This document shows positions 45,742 through 55,554 of a stretch of DNA of 64,000 bases, one piece after another. Each line of letters starts with the position of its first letter. Within the stretch, counting starts at the first letter, position 1. The stretch is from Orbilia blumenaviensis (Eukaryota; Ascomycota; Orbiliomycetes; Orbiliales; Orbiliaceae): NCBI GenBank assembly GCA_036872755.1, contig JAVHNS010000007.1, forward strand, positions 992,001 through 1,056,000, read 5' to 3'. A program made the translations under genes and the position numbers. Below the pieces are notes generated by a model that was not told where the DNA came from, did not search any database, and was given only the letters and a program-made list of their open reading frames with translations.

Positions 45742-46473
45742 TTTTGATAGCTAAAGGGGCCTCACGGTGTACCAGTATACCAGTACCATAGATTGATAGC
45801 TGTTAGCATCCACCGTAAGTCGATGTTTCCTTATACCATATGATTGATTCAAGCCTCCATTTGAAGGAGGCACACGCATGGAATTTTGGAGTGAGAATAT
45901 CAATATTAATACACCCCTCTTGTCACAAACACATATTTTTTTACAGTTTTGCTCTCAAGTACACAGGTGGGCAGGATACGTATACTATCAGTGGTCGCAC
46001 GAAGGCTGCTATTGTAATCGCACTGATAATTGGTCAAATTTGAACCATTTCTCATTACTGGCCAGTTTTACCAAAGACCATGCAAGTGAGCCTCCGGAAT
46101 TCCACTTTTAAATTTCTGACACACCGACATGGTATCGATGTATGTATCATGATTGGTACACACCAGCCATAGAATAAACCAGATAGTACCTGAAAGATCA
46201 CTTCCAATTCGCAGAGAGCTCGAGCTGCATCAATCGATAATTTGGGATCTTTCACGAATTAAAAGAAATAAATCTTTATGTAGTTATCTTAGATCTCTCC
46301 ACAATCCTTTTTCTCGTTAAGAAATAGATATGCCAGCAACGTCAAGACTCCCTAAATCCCAGACATCTCGCATTAGTTCCAAACAAATATCCTAGATACG
46401 GATATAACGTTAATTTCGCAAACTGTTAAGCGGTTATCCTGGTTTCAACCGGCCAGCTGAAAAGGCCCCACAA
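45742..46473. other. Intergenic between paralogs B and C
   Basis: TA-rich, short frames only. It holds the promoter of paralog C. Confidence 0.55.
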
Positions 46474-47056
46474 ATGCATATGTCAGCCTCCGGGTCATCC
46501 GCCATGGCCAAGCAGTCACTTGACGACTCTGCGTTCTTACTTTGCTGTATCGACGCTATTTTTAATGTAAATCCACCTAGGAACAGATAAATCGGTTTTA
46601 ATTTTGTGGGGAAGTATCTAATAGAAGGCTTGAAACTAATAGGGCGAAATAGACTTCGCAGCTGTAGCAAAGGCTGTTAATTATGCGAACGAGGGCAGAG
46701 CCCGTGCAAGACTATCAAGAATCGACTCCAGACATAAAGCCCGGCCCCAAGTTTCCAGACCAGAGGGGGAAACGGGGGGCGCAGAGGAATTGGATAAGGG
46801 AAACTCCGAGGCAGAGAACGAAGATAGCCTCAGGGAAAACATAGATGGAAAGATCAAAGCTTTGCGCTCTGTAGATTCCCCTGCAGAGGCAAAAGAAATA
46901 GTGATTGGGGCAAAGAAAAACAAAAGAGTTCAGACTACAAGCAAAGCACCCATCGGTAGTACCGACGGCAATGTAGCCCGAGTCACACGAAGTTCCACTG
47001 CAAGGGCTTTGGCGGCCAGCGATGTCAAGACCAAAAAGAACAAGCCTGCTTCTTGA
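46474..47056 (+). CDS. Small Myb-like/HTH nuclear protein, paralog C
   Basis: Exons 46474-46566 and 46643-47056 give 168 aa with a phase-0 junction. Three in-frame Met codons lie close together; the first is used here. Exon one encodes DDSAFLLCCIDAIFN and exon two continues GEIDFAAVAKAVNYANEGRA and RARLSRID, colinear with paralog B. Instead of the LG turn it has VNY, so its helix turn is divergent. The long tail mixes acidic and Lys-rich segments (AKKNKRVQT, DVKTKKNKP). Likely nuclear; function unknown. Confidence 0.6.
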
Positions 47057-49160
47057 GCCTAGTTGAACCCGTAAAACAATACTGGGTATGCCGATCAGAC
47101 TCCAGAGTTTCACATGAGTGTCTTGCGATGTCTCTGGCCAAATATCTAGGAATAGATGTTGTAATATGCTTATTTGCGACTTCGAAATAGAAAGCTTGAT
47201 TCCTTAATCTTCGCTCTAGATTTTTAGAACATCTTACAAAATACATTGCCCTCTTTGATTACTAAACATTAACCATTACTTGATAATCATCTCTATTCGC
47301 CAATAGCTTTCTCATACTCTCGTCATTACTTCGCTTTTGTAAACTCACACGATCATATGAGCGAGGCAATAGGCCTATATAGGGCTGCCGTTGATTTCAA
47401 AGAAACAATTTCCCGGAACCGGATCTCGCCTGGCCAGGCCCGTGCCCAAGTGAAAAACTGCTATTGACTTTGCAAAGTTAATAGTATAAAATTACAATTT
47501 CCACAGATAAATATGTAGTACCTTAGGAAGTACCCAGATAGAAAAATTCGAAAATTCGAATTTTTAATTTTTCAAGATGCGGAATCAGTATATAATCTAT
47601 GGAGTTCGGCTACTGCCTACAAGCCTCTCACATATATAGCTCTTATCCTATAGGGCAAGGGTATAAATATTTACCACCCAAGTAAGGAAAGAAAAAAAAA
47701 ATTCAAAAGCTTCCAGAACACCTGAGAAACGTATCTGTGCATATGCGCGTATGCAAATTTTTTCATCTAATTCTCCTACTCGGAGCTCGATAAACTAGGG
47801 TAAGGGATTCGTGCCCGGCAGCTAGCTATACGAGGGAAGGGTTCCGGGGCTAGAATTTTCGATTTTCGCCTATGTAGCTAAAAGTTAGGCGACAAGTTGG
47901 CGAGTTATGTCTCTGATTTGCTAAGTATCAAGGATTTCCAATGCTGTGATCGTAAGCAATGCATAGAAACGTCTGAACTCCAGCGGCCTTCGCCCAATTG
48001 ACGACCGTTTACTATAACATTAGATCACTAGCTTCAAATTACAAACATTAGCATACCTGGATTGAATTCTGACAACTCTTTGGTAACGGCGGATTTTCCC
48101 GCTAAGTTATGCCGATAGTTCGGATCTAAGAGGATCCATAATCCCAGATCAGAAAGTCGATGCTATATTCTTGACCAAACGTTGAACGATACCGTTAGGC
48201 TGCCAATGAATCCGGTAAACCTGAGATATGAGACATTCGATATATTAAGGCACGCGCCCCATATTCCAAATTAGAACCTGCAGGTCTATTCACACCGGAA
48301 AATTTTAGGCTCGATTGCTTTCTCCCATCAATACCTGGAAATCCAGATGCCAGGAGACACGTTTCTTTGATCCAAGTCAACCGTCGGATTATCACACAGC
48401 TAACGATGCAGCGTTCCATTAGGGTATGGGGGGCATAAGAGCACCATTCACCCACCAGATCTTTATTCGCTAGACCTGAAACATAATCTGAATTATCCCT
48501 TCAATGGGCTGGTGAGTTGTGAAACAGTTTCTTCAGGCGGACGTAAGGTGGTTCGCAATGTTGGGGGTGTAAATTTTACAGCCATCGGCGAAATCATTAG
48601 AAATCGTTCGGGTCTCGACGCCAGTTCACCGACATTCACGATATTAACTAAAAGCAAAAAAAATTCGCTCAACTTGAGATCGCAAGGAGTTTGCCAGTAG
48701 GTCGCCGTCGAAATAGCTTTGTCAGCCCCAAAAGTGACGAAACACAGCGTCATATCACTAGACCAGTTACTTTATGTGAACTCTGAAGTTCGAAAGAAAT
48801 TGGGTCATACTCCAGCGAAACCCCGTCGATTTGAGGCTCAACAAGGAAGAAGCCTGTTCTCCGTTTCTGATACTGTCTTCCCCATCTAAACCACCTTAAG
48901 CTAGCGGGAAAGTATATGGGTCCAGACCCAATGGCGTGGGTCTGTTTTCCAATCGGAGAAGCGGCCCAGCGAATGAAGTTCAGCGATATCAAAGGACAGT
49001 CCTGCTCATGCCCACACACAAGCTCGATCTGATGATTATGATGCAGTTTGAATAGAACCGAATCTTAATATCAATGTTCCGAGAGGCCTAGAGGCCAGAG
49101 GTAGACCAAGGCCTCCGGAAATTTCTTTTTCCCGAGGGGCTTCCATGTAGTTTTTCTGGC

Positions 49161-49182
49161 TTTTTTTTTTTTTTTTTTTTTT
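49161..49182 (+). repeat. T22 homopolymer
   Basis: Uninterrupted run of T residues in the gene-free stretch. Confidence 0.85.
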
Positions 49183-50009
49183 CCTTGCGAAAATGCGAGA
49201 TTTCCAACCAAGAGCTGCAACAGAGCAGCGTGCAGGCGTCGCAGCCTTTATAATTATTGAGCAAACTGTAGATTCAAAACCCCGTTCGGTGCACCGGAGC
49301 CCAGTAGACTGCGGTACTGCAGTGCGGCGCATCTGCTTTGCATGGTGCCGGCTTATCGAGGAATCCCTTCTTAGGAAGGGGAGATCCCTGGGGATCATGG
49401 ACGGAGTCAGAGGTCGCAGACGCAGTACGTTAGCAAGACTCTATAAAAAGCATGCATCGCGAGACTCACCAGCGTGGGCACTTGTGCAGATGACCAAGTA
49501 TCGTGGGGTTCCATAACTTCAAACAGCTCTTATTTCACCAATTCATTACTTGATATTATATACTCCTTAGGAAAGCACTCTTGTGAGAGTTCTGTAGCAC
49601 GACCGAGCCGGCCATTGCTTCTTTCTCCTTTCTTTTTTTGTCCTCCCTCTTTCTATTCACGAGGTCCCCACTTCTTTGCATTTTCTCGTTGGAAATCCGA
49701 TCTTTCAAGGGTGTACGACCACCTAGTTCGCTTTCTGGGGGGCTAGGTAGCAGGATTGCATGGACTCAGGGTCGACGGACTCGGACCCAGTGCATCACCA
49801 GAGGCGAGGGCCAGAAAAGTATCCGCTCGTATGCATAGCTCGAGCTAATATAAGTTGCGAACGAGTCTCTGGGACGAGTCGATAGCTATTGCTGTTAACG
49901 TTAGCAGGCTTCGAAATATTAATTCCAACATCAATACATCTCTGGCAAGGCTTCATTGCATAGCGGCTAAACAGGGATATCCAACCTTCCGACCCTTTTC
50001 TTTTTCCTC

Positions 50010-50031
50010 TTTTTTTTTTTTTTTTTTTTTT
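50010..50031 (+). repeat. T22 homopolymer
   Basis: Uninterrupted run of T residues about 510 bases before the roadblock gene's start codon. Confidence 0.85.
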
Positions 50032-50542
50032 CCTAATCCTTTCCTACCCTTTGTTTCGAATTCTTTGCCAATATAATATTGCAATCGGGATACCCAAAAA
50101 CGGATCTTTACCTGTTAGCATACTAGCTGGCCATCTGCTTGGACCAAACAAGTTGCTGAAGCATTAATTCTTAATCGATAACGGAAATCGTCAACCTCAG
50201 TCGAGCTGGTTTGCGGAACTTGCACCTGTCACAACCATCGCCCAACCCCCAAGCTAGAGAGGCCAGGCCCAAAAACCCTTTCGGTTGAATAATTCTAATT
50301 CCAGCTCCAGCTCCAGCTCCAATTCCAATTTTTCCCTGAACCCTCTTACGAAAAGATTGAAAAGAAAAAACAATAAATTAAAATAGAACTAAACTACTGG
50401 GAAGAAAACTAAAAGAAAAAAAAAGTTTAAAAGTACAGAGTACTTAGTACTTCACTTACATGCCACTACATCATTGCCGATAGCGACTTCTATTTTAATT
50501 CCCTCCTGTCCATCGTTCTTCCTTTCTTTCTTCCTTCTCCAA

Positions 50543-51446
50543 ATGCTCAAGACAAAGCCGCTAAATGCGCTGCTCTCACAGTCGCTATCAGAGCACGTGT
50601 CTTCGGTAATGTAAGTTGAACTGCAAATAAAAGTGGGCAGGGACAATCCGCACAAACACCACTCCACCATCTTCTTTCCCCCCGATCACCCGTTGCTCCC
50701 CCCTCATTCACCATCATTCTCTTCTTCTTCTGCTCCTGCTTCTTCTCCCACGGTCTAGTAGGATGGCGATTTGGTTCTGTCGGCCTGTTCGGTTTCTATT
50801 ACTAACAGTTTCATCATCGGTATAACCTAGCTTGTTCACTCCGTCGGGCAACCTATTAGCATCATCCGCCCCACCGAATTCCACAGATGCCAAGAAGGCG
50901 AGAGTACACGCTGCTCTGGCCGCGAATATCTGGTCCAACTACGAACGCGTAGCTACCGATGGTCTCCTGAAAAAGGCGATACCTCCGGTGTCCCGGGATG
51001 ACGTACCAACAACTCCTTCGACATCGTCCGCCGGAGCGGCACCGACCAACGTGGTCGCGAGTTCGAGTTCCAAACCAGGATCTGCTGGAAGCCAGGACCA
51101 CGTTAAGACTCTCACAGTAGAATTAACGGAATACAACCTTCATATACAAGTTGTTTCGCCGAGAATGCTGCTGGGGATGATTGGAAGGCAAGGTGCTGGG
51201 CATCCGTCGTCGAGTTCAAGCCAACACTCAAACGAAGGCTCGGATCATGACCCCGGGACTGGGCCATCCAGAGGTGTCGGACCGTCACTTCGGCCGGGAC
51301 CCGGGGCCGGAGGGCCAACGTCGGCGGCTGGGAGTGGAGGCCTCAGTGGTGGAGGAGCAATGGGTGTTCTCAAAGTCACAGCACAAACACTGGTCGACTA
51401 TCTCCAGAAAGAACTCAAAGACTTCGAACCACCAGAAGACCTTTGA
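50543..51446 (+). CDS. Roadblock/LC7 protein, LAMTOR2-like
   Basis: Exons 50543-50610 and 50831-51446 give 227 aa. The intron (220 nt) has a GTAAGT donor, an ACTAAC branch-like element and a CCTAG acceptor, and joins SEHVSSV to ILFTPSGNLLASSAPP. The roadblock fold is recognisable from MLKTKPLNALLSQS, the LFTPSGNLLA strand turn, KARVHAALAANIWSNYER, VKTLTVELTEYNLHIQVV, MLLGMIGR and the final VLKVTAQTLVDYLQKELKDF, which mirrors vertebrate LAMTOR2. Two low-complexity Ser/Pro/Gly-rich insertions interrupt the fold, so it is nearly twice the length of LAMTOR2. The homologous complex (Ragulator/EGO) anchors Rag GTPases for TORC1 on the vacuole or lysosome. S. pombe calls the subunit Lam2. Confidence 0.82.
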
Positions 51447-52552
51447 CCTTGAATTTGATACTCGCTGTTAGTCTTTTTTCTCTATGCTGTTCGTTATTTC
51501 ATAACACCAAGCTAGACTTCAGTGCATTGTGTCCCATATCCTTTGAACACTTGAAAGGTAGAAGGTCAGATGCGTATAAGATACGTTAACATCCTTCAAA
51601 ATCCCCAACTTCAAACACTCCCTTCACCGCCCGCCCGCCCGCCCTCCATTCGCATCAACATCTATATCTTCCCAAAACCATCCCTTAATTTGATCCTATT
51701 ACTCCCCTCCTCCTCCTCCTAACCCTCTGATAGCATGACTCTCAAAGCTCGAGATGATTTTTTGAAGGTCACTTAATATTATTCCGCGACTCTGGTACAC
51801 ATGCTACTAGTTGATGCACCCTTATCCTTTCCTGTCTTGTATTTTTTGCGAGCATGTTTCTTAGTAGACTCTGCTACCCGCTGATTCGGCCTGTGTTTTT
51901 TTTTTTTTGTTTTTTTTTTTTCTCCTCTGCTGCTCTTAACTGCTCTTTCTTCTTTTTATACCTGGTTTTGAAACCCGTAACTGCCTCGGGGTAATCACTA
52001 TTAGCTACTACATGGCTTCTTCGATCACAGCGAAGTTCTGGTTGAGCCCGACTCCGAACGCAATCGTACCTTGCATGCACATGTACATGTATTCTCTGCA
52101 TAGCCAATCGCATTCGTCGTAATTTAAGCCGTGGGAGCACTTATTTTATCAGATGTAGACGGCTCCTCCTGCTGTAAACGTGCCTGCTGACATGCACTTC
52201 CCTTGTAAGATCATGTCCGCACATGCCTTCGAGCTCCCCCCGGCGAATCGGTTGTCAGTTTCCCGAACACGAATGGCTGATACGAGATTAAGGCCGGCAG
52301 CTTGATTGCTTGGCGCCCTGTGAAACCTTCTCAACGAATTATTTGCTGTTCTTTTCCAACCACATTCCCAAAACCCAGACCAGGACACCAAAAGAACTTC
52401 TTCGACCTCTTCGCTTCCTGCTCGCGCCGAAAAGGACAAGTCTCCATTACTGTACGAAATCTTCATTTTTCATCTTCCCAGTCACCAGTCACGACATCCA
52501 GTACCCGAAACTTTATATTTCAAAGATCCGATCAATTTCAATTACAGCAACA
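51447..52552. other. Intergenic
   Basis: The 3' flank of the roadblock gene and promoter/5' UTR of cytochrome b5. A CCGCCCGCCCGCCC repeat lies near 51627 and T-rich runs at 51898-51922. An apparent frame upstream of the b5 start codon (52310-52552) has no b5 homology and is probably leader. Confidence 0.55.
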
Positions 52553-53377
52553 ATGGCGACCGAAACCAAGGAATACACATATGCCGACGTAGCTGCGCAC
52601 GACACCAAGGAGAGCATGTACGTCGTGATTGACGACAAGGTGTACGACGTCTCAAAGTTCGTCGACGAGCATCCGTATGTAGCATTCTTTTTGACGCCTC
52701 ATAAGCCCCTTTCCGAGCTATATTACTGGACATTGAAGCTAATGTATGTTGGATCACATGACAGGGGCGGTGAAGAGGTCATGCTAGACGTTGCTGGTCA
52801 GGACGGAACAGAGGCTTTCGAGGTATACGATTATCACGCCACTATTCGTGGTGCTGCCCCTCCCTCGGAGCTACCCAAAGTGCGCATTAGTGAAGTGGAG
52901 TTGCTGACGGACTTTTCGGGATTTCTTTCTCTATTTCTGGAATATAGGATGTTGGACATTCGGATGAAGCTCGAGAAATTCTTAGCAAATATCTCATTGG
53001 TGACCTAAAACGAAGCGTATGTAGCCCCATTGTGAGTCTGTGGGACTATTGTTGCGAATTCTGGCTAACGGCTTCTTGTCCTGCAGGAGAGCGACCCGAA
53101 ACCAGTTACCATATCCCGTGCTTCTGCTTCGTCGTCCGGGGATTCATCGTCTGGTGGCCTGTATGTCAAGCCCCCCATCTTCCTTTCTCGTCAGCCATTG
53201 CGTGGAGCTCGGAAAGCATGTTCCTGCTTCGTGGCTCCGCTATGAGGCTCCTGATATTCGCGTCCAGATGCTAAATTTCTATCTAGTCCCAGCTTTGTCT
53301 ATGCAATTCTTATCGCCGGTCTTGCCGCTGCTGGATACTACTACACACAGCTACAGCAGCAACAACCAAGTGCTTAA
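52553..53377 (+). CDS. CYB5: Cytochrome b5, ER tail-anchored
   Basis: Exons 52553-52674, 52765-52822, 52948-53016, 53087-53160 and 53287-53377 give 137 aa. The heme-binding fold shows YTYADVAAHD, VIDDKVYDVSKFVDEHPGG with the first heme His (split by an intron), EEVMLDVAGQDGTEAFEDVG and the second His in VGHSDEAREIL, then KYLIGDLKR. A Ser-rich linker leads to the C-terminal anchor FVYAILIAGLAAAGYYY and a short Gln-rich tail. It transfers electrons to ER desaturases, hydroxylases and other acceptors. The last intron has two in-phase acceptors six bases apart (53286 and 53292), which would add or drop two residues. Confidence 0.93.
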
Positions 53378-54144
53378 TTCGAATTCCATGGAGGTTTTTT
53401 TGGCGCGTCGTTGGTTTTGGGATCTTCTAATGCATTCGCGACAAACGATGCATCATACTCTAGAACTTAGAATAGAGTTGTTATACACTGACATCCATTT
53501 TAATACACGAGATTTACGAAGGTTCGCTTCTTTCGCATTCAATGTTTTTGCCCTTTAAAATCCATATTAGTTATACGACGACGCGATGTTGCACGGTCGT
53601 CAGAATATAATTCCATTCTCTAGTAAAATCACCCCTCTATGTATGATCGCGCGAGTGATTAAGGTATATTTCAATTGAAGGAAAAAGTCGCTGCAACGGA
53701 GTAACACCGATAAACGCAGACCAGAAATAGCAAATACGAAGAAACAATAAATAGTCAGAAAACAACAAAGACCCAGGCTGGACAAACGATAAAGGGAAAA
53801 AAAACTGGCAAATGGATGTCTTGAGAAGTATAAAGAGAATCCAGGTGAGGCTATTAAAGGCATAACTAGAATCAGGATCCATAGCCATACGGCGCTGTGT
53901 GGCTTTGAAGGCCACCTCGTGGCTAGCGAACGGACCGACGGTTTTCCACCCAAGGATTGAGGGCAAAGGATATGCAAGGAGAAATTTTGTCAATAAACCC
54001 CTTTGAGGTTAGTTCGGTTTACAGGGAGGTAGGCAACGTGAGACGCATGTCGGGCGTCAGGTCACTGCGGTGCCGTTTTACTATAACCCATGATTAGCAC
54101 CATGTAAATGCATTATGATTTAATATACAATCGCGAGGCTCGTC
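53378..54144. other. Intergenic, converging 3' ends
   Basis: The 3' flanks of cytochrome b5 and the reverse-strand HP1 gene. No coding signal. Confidence 0.6.
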
Positions 54145-54946
54145 TTACATCGTCCCGGCAGAGTCTCGGAAGACGCTGGATAGTCAACTGTTAGCCTTGA
54201 TCTTCTGACACGATACCACCCAAGGGAACCCAGAAACTTACAGGTGAGATTCGTAGAACTTCAGCATCTTTTGCGGACATCTCTGGTATACAACATGCAG
54301 AGGATGCTGACTTCGTCGACCATTTACCCATTGGATATAGCAAATGTGATCTCCACCATTGCGTTCCAGTGTTTCAATCATCCTTACATCATCTTCCCAG
54401 CTCCCAGCCGGAGGTTCCCACTCGTCTTCCTTAGCACCCTCCTGCTTGACACGGGTCTTCTTTGGTGCTGGTGAAGCGACACCGCCTGTAGATTTGCGAC
54501 CTCGTTTAGCGGATTGCTGTGAAGGCCTGCCACCGATAACGTTAAGGTAATCTTCCAGAGCCTCGACATCTCTTTAGAAAGGCTGTCAGTGGAATTCGTG
54601 CTATAAGGGTTCGCCTCGTAAACTCACTCCAAGGTATCCTCGGGTTCCCAAGTCTGGTCAGACTTCTTGTCGTAACCCTTCCATTTGACCTTGTACTTTA
54701 AGATCTACAGTAATGAAGAGGCAAGTTAGTAAATAAATTCACCAGTTACAATGGAGTCGACCAGCCTCGACATACTCCATCCTCGTACTTATGATCCAGG
54801 ATCTTCTCTACAACGTACTCCTCTTCCTCGCCTTCTTGTTCCTCTTCATCTTCCTCACCAGGCTGCTCTTCAACTTGCTTCATTTCTTCATCAGACGAAT
54901 CATCCTGTTCCGAAGCAGAACGGCGCCCGCTTGCCATTAGTGGCAT
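54145..54946 (-). CDS. Heterochromatin protein 1 (chromo and chromoshadow domains)
   Basis: Reverse-strand exons 54946-54776, 54704-54628, 54571-54242 and 54175-54145 give 202 aa in frame. An acidic N-terminus (DDSSDEEMKQ, EEDEEEQEGEEEE) leads into a chromodomain (EYVVEKILDHKYEDG, then ILKYKVKWKGYDKKSDQTWE, DTLEDVEALEDYL) with the aromatic positions for methyl-lysine binding (Tyr, Trp, Tyr). A basic hinge (AKRGRKSTGG, PKKTRVKQEG) follows, then a chromoshadow domain (SWEDDVRMIETLERNGDHIC, QHPLHVVYQRCPQKMLKFYE). The family (Swi6, Neurospora HPO) reads H3K9 methylation and dimerises to build heterochromatin. A GTAAGA donor overlaps the stop codon, so an alternative 3' end is possible. An in-frame Met lies three codons downstream of the start. 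Confidence 0.93.
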
Positions 54947-55554
54947 GATCAGTATCGCGACAGTTGGTTTGTTGGAAGCTTGTAGTCTCGGAAACGCGTC
55001 TGCGGATGATGCCGTTCAATATCGGAGCAGCTGGTGAACGTTTCACGCCGACCAGGGGCAGTGCGACCGGCAATGGAGCCTTGTAAGAAGTCGTATGAGG
55101 TTGATGACGGCAAAGCTAATGCCGATGGCATGCGATGGGGGTTAGCTGGATTGGTGATTGGGGTTTGTCGCACAGTCTGGAGCATAACAAAGCGCAAGCA
55201 AAATAGCTTGAGAAGGGCGTTCACCCAACAACGCAGTGTGGCACCTATTTGCAGCCACACTACCCACATTACTCGTGGCGCATATCGGTATCGATAAAAG
55301 CTGCACCGCCACTGATTGGTTATCCAACGACAAATTTGTCGTTGCACATTCAAACCCTCGCACTAGGCCCCACCACGAAGCTCATAACAGACAGAAACGA
55401 ATACACGACGCTTTCAAATACCCTCCCCTATCTCTCACGTAGGATTCTCAAAATTCAGAAGCTACTACAGCATCCAAGTCAGTCTATACCTTCATAAAAT
55501 ACCGGTTTTAGTCGAAAGCACGTCGCGAAAGGTCGTTGGAGAAGCTTCCCCACG
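54947..55554. promoter_or_regulatory. Divergent promoter of HP1 and CCT5
   Basis: Both start codons face away from this 608-bp gap. No TATA box stands out. Apparent frames on both strands overlap and have no domain. Confidence 0.5.

Larger units (their letters stand above)
47057..50542. other. No supported gene; low-complexity and relic-like
   Basis: Mostly short frames. The part 48195-49020 has higher coding-like texture on both strands, with frames of 60-90 codons broken by stops, which might be an old gene relic. I could not name it. T22 runs occur at 49161-49182 and 50010-50031, and CCAGCTCCAGCTCCAGCT near 50304. The final bases are the promoter of the roadblock gene. Confidence 0.5.

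Noticed and set aside
52310..52552. N-terminal extension of cytochrome b5
   Set aside because: The frame is open upstream, but the b5 domain starts right at MATETKEYTYADV, and the upstream peptide shows no homology.
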